Positions 42,138 through 51,866 of a stretch of 64,000 nt of DNA are shown piece by piece (within the stretch, counting starts at the first letter, position 1; the number at the start of each line of letters is the position of its first letter). Below the pieces are notes generated by a model. It ran no database searches and had not been told where the DNA came from. It was given only the letters and a program-made list of their open reading frames with translations. Both the position numbers and the translations under genes were made by a program. The stretch is from assembly GCA_963720725.1 (NCBI GenBank), contig CAVRGN010000013.1, positions 186,001 through 250,000 on the forward strand, given 5' to 3'. The DNA is from Benzoatithermus sp963720725. GTDB lineage: Bacteria > Pseudomonadota > Alphaproteobacteria > Geminicoccales > Geminicoccaceae.

Positions 42138-44207
42138 TCAGTCCGGGATGTGCAGCACGTTGCGGCGGAAGCGGATCGCCTCGTCGCCGGGGTCGGTGGC
42201 GATCGGCGGCACGTTGGCGACCGTGATCGGGATCCCGCCGGCGCGCGGCGTGGTGGCGACGACCTGGCTCGCCGGCAGTGCTGCGCCGTCGGTCAGGTGC
42301 GCCCACATCAGGTCCAGGGCCTCGATGAAGTATTTGTGCAGGGGGATGAACCGGTCGTTGTAGCCGGGCAGGAAGTTGAAGGCGTCGAGATGCTGCGCGT
42401 TGGTGACCTCGTAGTAGCGCGTCGGCGCCCGCGGCCCTTCGCGCAGCTGGTTCAGGCCATAATAGGCGCGCGAGCTGTGGTTGGGTGCGACCAGCGCGTC
42501 GCTGCGACCGTGCAGGATGATGGTGGGCGTCCCGCGCAGCCGGCCCGAGGCCAGGATCCCGGCCACGCCCTTGGCGAGGCGCAGGCGATAGGGCAGCGGC
42601 GCCTTGCGACCCGTGTCGGCCTGCGGCCGACCCAGCCACAGCGAGCGGAGGCAGACGGCACCGTCGAGGTTCTGGTCGGCCCGGCCGAAGGTCGGCGAGA
42701 CCGAGACCGGATCGTAGAGCGGTCCGCCCGGCGCCAGGTCGTTGACGACGCCGATGCCGCCGGTGGGCGGGATGCCGTTGCCGGTGCTGAACAGCAGCGC
42801 CGCGCTTGCGGCGGGCAGCGCTGCCGGCGCCGGTGCGGCGAGCGAGGCGGCGGCGAACGAGTAGCCGCACAGATCGTCGGTGACGGCGGCGCGGGCATAG
42901 GCGTTGGCGTAGGTCACGACCACCGCCTGGTGGACGTAGAAACCCCAGTAGGACGGCGCCACGATGTTCTGCTCGGGCAGCAGCCCGTAGCGGTTGAGGC
43001 GCGCCTGCGCCTCGGCGGGCCAGTCCGCGGCATCGGCCGCGGCGAGCAGCCCGGCCTCGTGCAGCGACAGGCAGCGCGCCTGCTCCAGGGCATCGTCGGC
43101 GGGGACCGCCGACCCGAAATAGGGGGCCTCCGGCTGGGCCAGGTTGGCGCAGGCCTGGTAGAGATCGACCATCGAAAGATAGTCGTAGAGCGGCCGGCTG
43201 TGGCGGTAGAGCACCGGCCCGCCGCCCTGCTCGATGCCGAAGCGCGGATCGTAGCGCGGGTTGACGTTGGGCTCGGAGACCACGACGCCGTCGATCAGGC
43301 CCGGCTGCGCGATCTCGGCCGCCCGCAGCGACGCCGCCCCGCCGTTGGAGACGCTCGACGCGATCACGAGCGTGTTGTTCGCCCCGAAATGCCGGCCATA
43401 CCGGTTCTCGAGCGCCCAGAACGCGAACGCGATCGAGTCCAGCACGTCCTCGTCCCAGTCGGCCTCGGGATTGGCGCGCGAATGCGCGTGCTTCCAGGCC
43501 CAGCGCTCCGGCAGGCGCTCGAGATAGTGCTCGAGCTTGCGCGGCGGAACCTTGGCGGTGAAGTTCGAATCGTTCCCCGCCTCGGCCACGGTCTCGCGCA
43601 CGCCGCGCAGCGTCGTCACCGTGCCGCCGGCGAGGTCGTGCGCGCCGATGCCGGTGCCCTTGTCGGTGTAGGCCACCGCGCAGCCCTGCTTGAGGCCCCA
43701 TTCGCCCGAGGTGCCGATGGCGCCGTACACGCCGCGCGAGCCCGAGGACGGCCCGGTGACGATGCAGGCCGGGCGGCCGTGCTGGCCGAAGAAGTCGGGG
43801 ATCTGCACCATCATGGTGACGTTGCGGCCCGGCCCGTGCCGGTCGGCGTAGGTCAGATATTCCCAGCCGTAGATCTGCCCGTCCGGGCCCGCCTCTTTCG
43901 GTGGCGCGACCGTGGGCCCGTAGAGCGTGCCGTAGCCGCCGCCGGCGCTCGTGTCGACCAGGGCGCGGTAGTTGTTGTAGATCGCGAGGCGGCGCAGCTG
44001 CGCCGGGTCGGTCGGATCGTCGACCGCCGGCGGTGGCGCGACCTGCAGGCCGGTGGCACCGAGCCCGGCCGTCAGCAGGTCGTCCTCGCCGGTGGCGGGA
44101 TAATGGGTGACGACGACGTCGCGATAGCCGTTGGCAGCCGCGGCGGTGGCGAGACCGAGGATGCACAGCCCGGCCGCGACGGCTGGGCCCGTTCTCCCCA
44201 AGCGCAT
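42138..44207 (-). CDS. D-(-)-3-hydroxybutyrate oligomer hydrolase
   Basis: This 689-residue exported hydrolase has a signal peptide (about 25 residues, ending TAAAA). Its family motifs are DDLLTAGLGATGLQ, GGYGTLYGP, MMVQIPDFFGQHGRPACI and PSSGSRGVYGAIGTSGEWG. The serine nucleophile lies in IASSVSNGGAASLRAAE, and a C-terminal RTPTIILHGR-type strand (GTPTIILHGRSDALVAPN) and a His region (NAQHLDAFNFLPGYND) follow. It splits short 3-hydroxybutyrate oymers released from the storage polymer PHB. The length matches the family. A GGGAGGAAG site precedes the ATG. It is divergent from the glcD-like gene. Confidence 0.9.
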   Translation of the reverse strand: MRLGRTGPAVAAGLCILGLATAAAANGYRDVVVTHYPATGEDDLLTAGLGATGLQVAPPPAVDDPTDPAQLRRLAIYNNYRALVDTSAGGGYGTLYGPTVAPPKEAGPDGQIYGWEYLTYADRHGPGRNVTMMVQIPDFFGQHGRPACIVTGPSSGSRGVYGAIGTSGEWGLKQGCAVAYTDKGTGIGAHDLAGGTVTTLRGVRETVAEAGNDSNFTAKVPPRKLEHYLERLPERWAWKHAHSRANPEADWDEDVLDSIAFAFWALENRYGRHFGANNTLVIASSVSNGGAASLRAAEIAQPGLIDGVVVSEPNVNPRYDPRFGIEQGGGPVLYRHSRPLYDYLSMVDLYQACANLAQPEAPYFGSAVPADDALEQARCLSLHEAGLLAAADAADWPAEAQARLNRYGLLPEQNIVAPSYWGFYVHQAVVVTYANAYARAAVTDDLCGYSFAAASLAAPAPAALPAASAALLFSTGNGIPPTGGIGVVNDLAPGGPLYDPVSVSPTFGRADQNLDGAVCLRSLWLGRPQADTGRKAPLPYRLRLAKGVAGILASGRLRGTPTIILHGRSDALVAPNHSSRAYYGLNQLREGPRAPTRYYEVTNAQHLDAFNFLPGYNDRFIPLHKYFIEALDLMWAHLTDGAALPASQVVATTPRAGGIPITVANVPPIATDPGDEAIRFRRNVLHIPD

Positions 44208-44347
44208 GTCTTCCTCCCGATGTTTCCCCCCGGCGAACCGGGATTCACCTGCTGTCTAGCATGGGATCGGGCGCAGGCAACCCGCCGCGGTTGACCGCAG
44301 AGCGCGCGGAACCCATCCTCACGTTGGTTCAAGCGAGAGTGCCGCCA

Positions 44348-45835
44348 ATGCAGATGCCCGAGCCCGACGCCGAGGTCCTGGCCAAGCGCGAGCGCGTGCT
44401 CGCGGCCTTGCGCAGCATCGTGCCGGGCGAGGGGGTGATCGCCGCGGAGGACGAGCTGCGCGCCTACGAGTGCGACGGTCTCACCGCCTACCGCACGGTG
44501 CCGATGGCCGTGGTCCTGCCGACCACGACCGAGCAGGTCGCGGCGATCCTGCGCTTTTGCGACGCGGAGAAGGTCAAGGTGGTGCCGCGCGGTGCGGGCA
44601 CCGGGCTCTCGGGCGGGGCGCTGCCGCTGACCGACGGCATCGTCCTGGGCCTGGGCAAGTTCAACCGCATCCTCGAGATCGACTACGAGAACCGCACCGT
44701 CACGGCCCAGCCCGGCGTGACCAATCTCGGCATCACCCGTGCGGTCGAGCACCGGGGCTTCTACTACGCGCCCGACCCGTCCTCGCAGATCGCCTGCACC
44801 ATCGGCGGCAACATCGCCGAGAACTCGGGCGGGGTGCATTGCCTGAAATACGGGCTCACCACCAACAACGTCCTGGGCCTGGAGCTGGTCCTGCCCAATG
44901 GCGACGTGATCCGCCTTGGCGGCAAGCATCTCGACGCCGACGGCTACGATCTTCTGGGCCTGATGACCGGCTCGGAGGGCCTGCTCGGCGTGGTGACCGA
45001 GGTCACCGTGCGCATCCTGCAGAAACCCGAGACCGCGCGTGCGGTGCTGATCGGCTTTCCCACCGTCGACCAGGGCGGCCAGTGCGTGGCCTCGATCATC
45101 GCCGCCGGCATCATCCCGGGCGGGCTGGAGATGATGGACCACCCGGCGATCAACGCCGCGGAGGATTTCTGCGGTGCCGGCTACCCGCGCGACGCCCAAT
45201 CCTTGCTGATCTGCGAGCTGGACGGGCCGGCGGCCGAGGTCGACCATCTGATCGGCGTGGTCGGCAGCATCGCCCGGCAGCATGGCTGCACCTTCAGCAA
45301 GGTGTCGGAGAGCGAGGAGGAGCGCCTGGCCTTCTGGGCCGGGCGCAAGAACGCCTTCCCCGCCGCCGGCAGGCTCTCGCCCGACTATCTGTGCATGGAC
45401 GGCACGATCCCGAGAAAGCAGCTCTCGAACGTGCTCGACCGGATGCAGGAGCTGTCGCGCAAGCACGGGCTGCGCGTCGCCAACGTCTTCCACGCCGGCG
45501 ACGGCAACCTGCACCCGCTGATCCTCTACGACGCGAACCTGCCCGGCGAGCTCGAGGCTGCCGAGGCCTTCGGCGCCGACATCCTGCGCCTGTGCGTCGA
45601 GGTCGGCGGCGTGCTCACCGGCGAGCATGGGGTCGGCGTCGAGAAGCGCGATCTCATGGAGACCATGTTCGACGAGGACGACCTCGCCCAGCAGCAGCGG
45701 GTCAAGTGCGCCTTCGACCCGACCCAGATCCTCAACCCGGGCAAGGTGTTCCCCAAGCTGCACCGCTGCGCCGAGCTGGGCCGGATGCATGTCCACAAGG
45801 GCCAGCAGAAGTTCCCCGACCTGCCGCGGTTCTAG
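44348..45835 (+). CDS. glcD: FAD-linked oxidase, glycolate/lactate dehydrogenase subunit GlcD
   Basis: This 495-residue PCMH-type flavoprotein has the FAD-binding motifs VVPRGAGTGLSGGALPL, QPGVTNLGITRAVEHRG, PDPSSQIACTIGGNIAENS, GGVHCLKYG and LLGLMTGSEGLLGVVTEV. The C-terminal cap has NVFHAGDGNLHPLILYD and GGVLTGEHGVGVEKRD. It should oxidise glycolate or D-lactate into the quinone pool. In E. coli GlcD works with GlcE and GlcF; neither is in the next 5 kb, so the partners are elsewhere or this is a free-standing D-lactate-type dehydrogenase. The ATG at 44348 was chosen by length; the site upstream is weak. Confidence 0.88.
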   Translation: MQMPEPDAEVLAKRERVLAALRSIVPGEGVIAAEDELRAYECDGLTAYRTVPMAVVLPTTTEQVAAILRFCDAEKVKVVPRGAGTGLSGGALPLTDGIVLGLGKFNRILEIDYENRTVTAQPGVTNLGITRAVEHRGFYYAPDPSSQIACTIGGNIAENSGGVHCLKYGLTTNNVLGLELVLPNGDVIRLGGKHLDADGYDLLGLMTGSEGLLGVVTEVTVRILQKPETARAVLIGFPTVDQGGQCVASIIAAGIIPGGLEMMDHPAINAAEDFCGAGYPRDAQSLLICELDGPAAEVDHLIGVVGSIARQHGCTFSKVSESEEERLAFWAGRKNAFPAAGRLSPDYLCMDGTIPRKQLSNVLDRMQELSRKHGLRVANVFHAGDGNLHPLILYDANLPGELEAAEAFGADILRLCVEVGGVLTGEHGVGVEKRDLMETMFDEDDLAQQQRVKCAFDPTQILNPGKVFPKLHRCAELGRMHVHKGQQKFPDLPRF

Positions 45836-45959
45836 GCCGGCACCAAAGACTCCCGCATACGGGCGGAACCACCCGGTCGGGCCCGCGTTCCTGCGCCACG
45901 ATTCCGTGGCCGAGCGGATCGGCTGACGCGGACAGGCCTCGGCGGGTGGGTGCCGATCG

Positions 45960-46985
45960 ATGATGATCTCCAGGCTCGCGCTGGTCCTGATCACCGCCAT
46001 GGCGGTGGCGGCGATCCCTTCTATGCCAACCTATGCCCGCGACGGCCGGGATGGGCGTTCGGCGTCGCGTGACGGACGGGAGGGCCGAGCGGCGTCTCGC
46101 GACTCGCGCGGCGATCGCGCCCAGTCCCAAAAAGCCGCCCGCGACCGGGAGCGCGGCGCACGGTCGGCGAAGCCCGGCGACAGCGCTGCCGCGCAGAAAG
46201 AGCGGCGCGCCAGCACCGGGCAGCTCCGCGAGCGAGTCGTGGACATTCAAGAGCGGCAGATCCATCAGGAGCGGCGCCAGGCCCGGGCGGTCGAGGCCGG
46301 CCGGCTCGGGCGGTTCGGCACGCTCCAGAAGAGCCAGGCGCAGCTGGAACAGCGCGAGCGGGCGCTGGCCGACCGAATTGAACGCCGCGCGACGGAAGCC
46401 GACAACCCGGCCCTCGCTCGCCGCGTCGAGCGCTTCGGGCGGCTGCAGAAGGTCGAGCGCCGGCGCGACCGTCGCGAGAGCAGTCTGGCCCACTCGCTCC
46501 GCAGCCTGCTCGGCATGGACGATCCGCCGGCCGCGCGCGTCGAGCGGCTCCAGGGCCGGCTCGATGCCATCCAGGTGTCCGAGATCGCGGTGCACCGCCG
46601 CGAGGCCCGCGTGATCGGCGCCGCCGGCAGCCCGGGCCCTGGTCCTGGCCCCGGCCCCGGTCCGTCGCCCGGCCCCGGTCCGTCGCCCGGCCCCGGTCCG
46701 TCGCCCGGCCCCGGTCCGTCGCCCGGTCCCGGTCCATCGCCTGGCCCGGGTCCATCGCCCGAGCCAGGCCCGTCCCCAGGTCCGACGCCCGGTCCCGGCC
46801 CAGCACCGGGTCCTGGACCGGCTCCGGGCCCCGGGGCAGGCCCGCCCGGCACTCCGGCCGACGAGCAGGGCGGTACCGGCAGCACGACGATCGCCGATCG
46901 GCGGACCTTCTGCCGGGACCGCGGGTCCGTGACGTTCGCCGCCGGAGGTTCCGCTGCGCCCGATCTGGTCTGCGTATCCCGGTGA
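45960..46985 (+). CDS. exported Pro-Gly repeat protein with basic helical region
   Basis: This 341-residue protein has a signal peptide (about 26 residues) and a very basic Arg/Asp/Ser region with DGRDGRSASRDGREGRAASR-type repeats. A long coiled-coil-like helix (about 85-215) is followed by a Pro/Gly/Ser repeat tract (about 223-300, mainly SPGPGP units) and a short C-terminal domain with two cysteines (RRTFCRDRG and PDLVCVSR). No family was recognised. The layout suggests an envelope or surface protein with a flexible, wall-spanning stalk. The opposite strand is also open (Gly-Asp-Pro repeats) but lacks a signal peptide. Confidence 0.65.
   Translation: MMISRLALVLITAMAVAAIPSMPTYARDGRDGRSASRDGREGRAASRDSRGDRAQSQKAARDRERGARSAKPGDSAAAQKERRASTGQLRERVVDIQERQIHQERRQARAVEAGRLGRFGTLQKSQAQLEQRERALADRIERRATEADNPALARRVERFGRLQKVERRRDRRESSLAHSLRSLLGMDDPPAARVERLQGRLDAIQVSEIAVHRREARVIGAAGSPGPGPGPGPGPSPGPGPSPGPGPSPGPGPSPGPGPSPGPGPSPEPGPSPGPTPGPGPAPGPGPAPGPGAGPPGTPADEQGGTGSTTIADRRTFCRDRGSVTFAAGGSAAPDLVCVSR
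46661..46768 (+). repeat. 18-bp tandem repeat encoding SPGPGP
   Basis: Six adjacent 18-base units start at 46661, 46679, 46697, 46715, 46733 and 46751. The consensus is TCCGTCGCCCGGCCCCGG; the first three are identical and the last three carry a few substitutions. Each encodes Pro-Ser-Pro-Gly-Pro-Gly in phase. Related Pro/Gly triplets continue to about 46850. Confidence 0.85.
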
Positions 46986-47042
46986 TCACCTTGGTACCCT
47001 GCCGCTCAGCAACTCCGGCGGCTCCGGCGCCGGATGCGCGGA

Positions 47043-47919
47043 TCAGGCGGCGGCGATGGCCCGCACCTCTTCCGCCGTGAGCCGGATCGCGGCCGCGGCC
47101 ACGTTCTCCTCCAGATGGTGCAGCGAGCGGGTGCCCGGGATCGGGACCATGGTCGGGCTGCGCGCGAGCAGCCAGGCCAGCGCCAGCTGTGCCGGCGTGC
47201 AGCCCCGCGTCCGCGCGGCGGCGGCATGGCCGGCGCCGGCCTCGGCCAGGGGTGCGCCCTGGGCGAACGCCTCGGCGTCGAGAGGTCCGTAGGGGAAGAA
47301 CACGATCCCGGCCGCGGCGCAGCGGTCGACCAGCTCCCCATGCTCCTGCCGGGCAAGGCTGAACCGGTTCTGGACCGAGGCGATATGGCCGGTCCGGCGG
47401 GCGCGCTCGAACTCGTCCAGCGTGACGTTGGAGATGCCGACATGGCGCACTTTGCCCTGGCGGACCAGGTCGAGCATGGTGCCCACCGCCTCTTCGATCG
47501 GTGTGTCCTCGTCGACCCAGTGCAGCTGCAGCAGGTCGATGGTCTCCAGGCGCAGCTGCTTCAGGCTGGCCTCGCAGATGGTGCGGATCGCCTTGGGCCG
47601 GCTGTCCCGGTACATGATGCCCGGCCCGACCTTGGCGATCCCGCACTTGGTGGTGATCGACCAGTCCCTCGGGATAAGGGTGCAGCGCCTCGGCCACCAG
47701 CGCCTCGTTGAACCCAGGCCCATAGGCGTGCGCGGTGTCGATCAGCGTCACGCCCAGCTCGACCGCGCGCCGCAGCACCGCGATTGCGCCGGCCGGATCC
47801 GGGTACGGCCCCCAGTTGCCCGGCTGCCCGGTGAGCCGCATGGCGCCGTAGCCCAGCCGCGCCACCTCGAGCTCGCCCCCGATCCGCACGGTCCCCGCCG
47901 CGTCCGCCGTCGCCGCCAT
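47043..47919 (-). pseudogene. aldo/keto reductase, frameshifted
   Basis: From ATG 47919 (GGAGGAG upstream) the N-terminus is normal: VARLGYGAMRLTGQPGNWG and LIDTAHAYGPGFNEALVAEAL, holding the catalytic Asp and Tyr. After EGLV, at about 47658, an extra G shifts the frame. The rest (ITTKCGIAKVGPGI with the Lys, LLQLHWVDEDTPIEE with the His, HVGISNVTLDEFERAR and PTMVPIPGTRSLHHLEEN) is complete to the stop at 47043. One base removed gives a protein of about 291 residues. These enzymes reduce aldehydes with NADPH. It is divergent from the DUF4396 gene by 161 bases. Confidence 0.87.
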
Positions 47920-48080
47920 GCCGGTTCTCCTCCCGTGAGGCATCCGCGATGCCACGTCTAAGGTGGAGACGCCAGCGCGGCGCGCGCCCGACGGGGCCGG
48001 AACCATCAAAGGCCGCGCGGACTTGTCCATGCAACGGTGCCGGGCAGCGCCCGCACCTGACCCGGAGGCTGGGAGTTGCC

Positions 48081-48815
48081 ATGGTCCCCGCATGGTTGCA
48101 CGGCCTGGCGATCGCGGCCCTTCTGCTCGGCGCCGCCTCGGCCCTGGTCATCCTGGTCGACGTGGCGCGGCACCCGCAGCACATGTGGATCATGAACATC
48201 GTCTGGCCAGTCACCGCGCTGTTCGGGACCGTGCTCTCGCTGTGGGGTTATTTCACCTATGGACGCCTGGCGACCGACCGGCGCGCCGAAGCGGCCATGG
48301 CGCGTGGCGAGCCCATGCCCAGCCAGCGCGAGACGCCGTTCCCGGCCCAGGTCGGCAAGGGAGCCGCGCATTGCGGCAGCGGTTGCACCCTGGGCGACGT
48401 CGTGGCCGAGTGGCTGGCGTTCCTGGTGCCCACGGTGGCGGTGTGGTTCGGCTGGCGGTGGCTGTTCGCCGAGAAGATCTTCGCCGTGTGGATCCTCGAC
48501 TTCGCCTTTGCCTTCGTCTTCGGGGTCATCTTCCAGTATTTCACGATCAAGCCCATGCGCAATCTCAGCGTCGGCCAGGGCCTGATACAGGCAGTCAAGG
48601 CGGATGCCCTGTCGCTCGCCTCCTGGCAGCTGGGCATGTACGGCTTCATGGCGATCGCCTACTTCTGGATCTTCCGCTCCGTGTTCGACACCGAGCTGCG
48701 GGTGCCGACGCCGGAATTCTGGTTCATGATGCAGATCGCCATGCTGGCGGGCTTCGCCACCGCCTATCCGGTCAATTGGTGGCTGATCCGCGTCGGCATC
48801 AAGGAACGCATGTAG
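48081..48815 (+). CDS. DUF4396 integral membrane protein
   Basis: This 244-residue protein has about six membrane helices and the DUF4396 signature. That includes HPQHMWIMNIVWPVTALFG, a short soluble loop with HCGSGCTLGDVVAEW, FAFVFGVIFQYFTIKPMRNL, KADALSLASWQLGMYG and FATAYPVNWWLIRVGIKERM. The Cys/His loop (HCGSGC) could bind a metal. The function of the family is unknown. The ATG at 48081 has GGGAG upstream; the open frame before it is not signal-like. It converges on the uspA gene. Confidence 0.88.
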   Translation: MVPAWLHGLAIAALLLGAASALVILVDVARHPQHMWIMNIVWPVTALFGTVLSLWGYFTYGRLATDRRAEAAMARGEPMPSQRETPFPAQVGKGAAHCGSGCTLGDVVAEWLAFLVPTVAVWFGWRWLFAEKIFAVWILDFAFAFVFGVIFQYFTIKPMRNLSVGQGLIQAVKADALSLASWQLGMYGFMAIAYFWIFRSVFDTELRVPTPEFWFMMQIAMLAGFATAYPVNWWLIRVGIKERM

Positions 48816-48838
48816 CGGCCGGGCCGTCCCGTCGCTAC
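48812..48838. terminator. inverted repeat between convergent genes
   Basis: GTAGCG and CGCTAC (six bases) enclose an inner CGGG/CCCG pair with a CCGT loop. The outer arms contain both stop codons (TAG of DUF4396 at 48813-48815 and CTA of uspA at 48835-48837). No T-run follows, so termination function is only suggested. Confidence 0.4.
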
Positions 48839-49257
48839 TCCCGCACCACCATGACCGAGCAGTTGGCATGCTGGACCACCTTGCGGGCGTTGGAGCCGAT
48901 CAGGAAGTCGGCGAGGCCGGGCCGGTGGGAGCCCATGACGATCAGCTGGACCGGCAGCTCCTTCGCGACGCGCAGGATCTCCTCGTAGATCCGGCCCTCG
49001 CCGATCACCGACTGGGACGGGACGCCTTGCGGCACCTCGGCGGCGACGAAGGCATGGAGCCGCTGCAGCAGCTCGTCGCGCATGTGCTGCTCGTGGCCGG
49101 CCGGCAGGTATTGCGAGATCATCGGCAGCTCGTAGGCCGGCATCACCGCCATCACGTGCAGGCGCGCGCCGAACGTCTGCGCCAGCGCCACCGCGGTCGC
49201 GCGCGGTGCCGTGCCCGGATGGTCGAGATCGACCGGCAGCAGGATGTCTTGATACAT
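48835..49257 (-). CDS. universal stress protein, TeaD-like
   Basis: This 140-residue UspA-fold protein has DILLPVDLDHPGTAPRATAV, LIVMGSHRPGLADFLIGSN and VVQHANCSVMVVRE. The ATP-binding loop is GSHRPGLADFLIGSN rather than the canonical G-x2-G-x9-GS. It matches the TeaD type that sits beside TRAP transporters and tunes their activity with ATP binding. It lies 14 bases downstream of the TRAP permease, as TeaD does in ectoine TRAP operons. The conserved neighbourhood makes a regulatory role likely. Confidence 0.9.
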   Translation of the reverse strand: MYQDILLPVDLDHPGTAPRATAVALAQTFGARLHVMAVMPAYELPMISQYLPAGHEQHMRDELLQRLHAFVAAEVPQGVPSQSVIGEGRIYEEILRVAKELPVQLIVMGSHRPGLADFLIGSNARKVVQHANCSVMVVRE

Positions 49258-49271
49258 CGGCTGTTCGCTCC

Positions 49272-51866
49272 TCACACGGGCTGCGGCGTGGGCTGGCTGG
49301 CGAGCCGGGCACGCTGCGGCACGACCACCAGCGCCAGCAGCAGGAGTGCGGGCAGCCACATCAGCTCCTTGGGCACCCGCGCGGCCGGCACCTGGACGCG
49401 CTGGACCTCCTGGTCGAAGTCGAAGCCGGCCGCCTGGGCCGGGCTGTCGAAGGCGGCGGCGTCGACCAGCGTCTTGCCGTCCTCCTGCAGCAGGGTGAGG
49501 CCCGCAGCCTCCAGGCGCTCCTCGCCGGTGGCACCCTCGGCCACCGGCAGGAGCAGCACCATCTGCTGCGGGCTGCCGACGGCGTCCTGGCCCATGACGG
49601 TGACCCGGACCTTGGTGCCCGGCTCGGCCCTTTCCAGCGCCTGGGCGAGTTCGGCTCCCGGGCGCTCCTCGAACGGCGGCACGATCAGGTCGAGGAAGAA
49701 ACCGGGCCGGAACAGGGCGAAGGCGATGAGGAGCAGCAACAGGCTCTCGTACCAGCGGCTCCTGGTCAGGAACCAGCCCTGGGTGGCGGCCGCGAACAGC
49801 AGCATGGCCACCGTGGCGACGATGAAGATCGCCACGCCGTGCAGGAAGTCGACGTTGATCAAGAGCAGGTCGGTGTTGAAGATGAACAGGAACGGCAGCA
49901 GCGCCGTGCGCATGCTGTAGAAGGTGGCGACCATTCCGGTGCGGATCGGGTCGGCGCCGGAGATCGCGGCGGCGGCAAACGAGGCCAAGCCCACCGGCGG
50001 CGTCACGTCGGCCATGATGCCGAAGTAGAACACGAACAGGTGGACGGCGATCAGCGGCACGATCAGTCCGTTGGCCTGGCCAACCTCGACGATCACCGGC
50101 GCGAGCAGGCTCGACACCACGATGTAGTTGGCGGTGGTCGGCAGTCCCATGCCCAGGATCAGGCTCAAGACCGCGGTCAGGATCAGCATCAAGAGGATGT
50201 TGCCCATCGACAGCACCTCGACCAGGTCGGCCAGTACCGCGCCGATCCCGGTGAGCGACACGGTGCCGACGATGATGCCGGCGGTGGCGGTGGCGATGGC
50301 GATGCCGATCATGTTGCGGGCACCGGTGATCAGACCGTCGATCGTGTCGTCCCAGCCCAGGCGGAAGGCGCCGGCCGGATCGCCGCGGCCGCGGAACATG
50401 GCCGCCAGCGGGCGCTGGGTCAGCAGGATCGCGATCATCAGTGCCGTGGCGTAGAACGCCGAAAGGCCGGGCGAGAACTGCTCGACCATCAGGCACCAGA
50501 CCAGCACGATCACCGGCAGGATGTAGTGCAGGCCGGTCTTGAACACGACCCCGGCCAGCGGCAGCTTGACGATCGGCTGGTTCGGGTCGTCCAGCTCCAG
50601 TTCAGGGTAGCGCGAGCCATAGGCGATCAGCGCCACGTAGACGGCGGCGATCAGGGCCGAGATCACCCAGGAGGCGGCGCCGCCCAGTGCTGGCTTGAGC
50701 CAGCCGATGCCGTAATAGACCGCGAACGCGATCACGGCGAAGCTCAGGAAACCGAACAGCACGCCCATCAGGCGCTGCTGCCAGGGCTTGGGCTCGCCCG
50801 GACGCGGCAGGGCGCGCAAGCCCGCCTTGGCTGCCTCGAGATGGACGATGTAGAACAGCGAGATGTAGGAAATCACGGCCGGCAGGACGGCGTGGGTGAT
50901 GATCTGGGTGTAGGGAATCCCGACATACTCGATCATCAGGAAGGCGGCAGCCCCCATCACCGGCGGCATGATCTGGCCGTTGACCGAGGACGAGACCTCG
51001 ATGGCGCCGGCCTTCTCCGCCGAGTAGCCGACCCGCTTCATCATCGGGATGGTGAAGGTGCCGGTGGTGACGACGTTGGCGATGGACGAGCCGGAGATCA
51101 CCCCGGTGAGTGCCGAGGACACCACGGCCGCCTTGGCCGGGCCGCCGCGCATGTGGCCGAGCAGCCCGAAGGCCAGCTTGATGAAGTAATTGCCGGCGCC
51201 GGCCTTGTCGAGCAGGCTGCCGAACAGCACGAACAGGAAGACGAAGCTGGTCGAGACACCGAGTGCTATGCCGAACACGCCCTCGGTAGTGATCCACTGA
51301 TGATTGATGACTTCGCGCAGGCCGGCACCCTTGTGCGAGATCATCGACGGCATGTAGGGGCCGAAGAAGGTGTAGACCAGGAACACGATCGCGACGACCA
51401 TCAAGGGCGGGCCGAGCGCGCGTCGGGTCGCCTCCAGGAGCAGCACGAGACCTACGGTGCCGACGATCACGTCGGGCAGGATCAGGGCCCCGGGCCGGTT
51501 CGCCAGAGCACTGCTGAACAGGAACAGATAGCCGGCGCAGAAGGCGGCGACGATGGCCAGGAGCCAGTCGACGGCCGGAACGTGGTCCCGCGGCGAGCGT
51601 TTCAGCGCCGGATAGGCGAGGAACGCCAGGAACAGCGCGAACGCCAGATGGATCGAGCGCGCCTCGGTGTTGTTGAACACGCCCACGCCGACCATGAACG
51701 GCAGCGGCGAGGCGATCCAGAGCTGGAACAGCGACCAGGCCAGCGCGGCGCCCAGGAGGACTCGCCTGGTCACGCCGGTCGGATTGCGGCCGCCGGTGTC
51801 GGTCGAGGCCACCAGGTCCTGCAGCTCGGCGTCGCTCAATGGTTGGTGCTCGGTCGCGCTCGCCAT
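49272..51866 (-). CDS. TRAP transporter fused permease (TAXI type)
   Basis: This 864-residue membrane protein fuses the small (DctQ) and large (DctM) TRAP permease parts. An N-terminal group of helices is followed by the large module: ALGVSTSFVFLFVLFGSLLDK, GGPAKAAVVSSALTGVISGS, MPPVMGAAAFLMIEYVGIPY, LILGMGLPTTANYIVVSSLL and DVTPPVGLASFAAAAISG. The C-terminus is a DUF3394-like soluble domain (about 755-850). It uses an ion gradient to take up an organic acid delivered by the TAXI binding protein encoded upstream. The length and layout are normal for fused TAXI permeases. Confidence 0.95.
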   Translation of the reverse strand: MASATEHQPLSDAELQDLVASTDTGGRNPTGVTRRVLLGAALAWSLFQLWIASPLPFMVGVGVFNNTEARSIHLAFALFLAFLAYPALKRSPRDHVPAVDWLLAIVAAFCAGYLFLFSSALANRPGALILPDVIVGTVGLVLLLEATRRALGPPLMVVAIVFLVYTFFGPYMPSMISHKGAGLREVINHQWITTEGVFGIALGVSTSFVFLFVLFGSLLDKAGAGNYFIKLAFGLLGHMRGGPAKAAVVSSALTGVISGSSIANVVTTGTFTIPMMKRVGYSAEKAGAIEVSSSVNGQIMPPVMGAAAFLMIEYVGIPYTQIITHAVLPAVISYISLFYIVHLEAAKAGLRALPRPGEPKPWQQRLMGVLFGFLSFAVIAFAVYYGIGWLKPALGGAASWVISALIAAVYVALIAYGSRYPELELDDPNQPIVKLPLAGVVFKTGLHYILPVIVLVWCLMVEQFSPGLSAFYATALMIAILLTQRPLAAMFRGRGDPAGAFRLGWDDTIDGLITGARNMIGIAIATATAGIIVGTVSLTGIGAVLADLVEVLSMGNILLMLILTAVLSLILGMGLPTTANYIVVSSLLAPVIVEVGQANGLIVPLIAVHLFVFYFGIMADVTPPVGLASFAAAAISGADPIRTGMVATFYSMRTALLPFLFIFNTDLLLINVDFLHGVAIFIVATVAMLLFAAATQGWFLTRSRWYESLLLLLIAFALFRPGFFLDLIVPPFEERPGAELAQALERAEPGTKVRVTVMGQDAVGSPQQMVLLLPVAEGATGEERLEAAGLTLLQEDGKTLVDAAAFDSPAQAAGFDFDQEVQRVQVPAARVPKELMWLPALLLLALVVVPQRARLASQPTPQPV

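Noticed and set aside
46661..46768. CRISPR-like array from the regular 18-bp repeats
   Set aside because: Units are adjacent without spacers and are in phase with a Pro/Gly-coding frame.
46265..46885. Minus-strand Gly-Asp-Pro repeat protein
   Set aside because: It is the shadow of the plus-strand repeat tract; no signal peptide or ribosome-binding site supports it.
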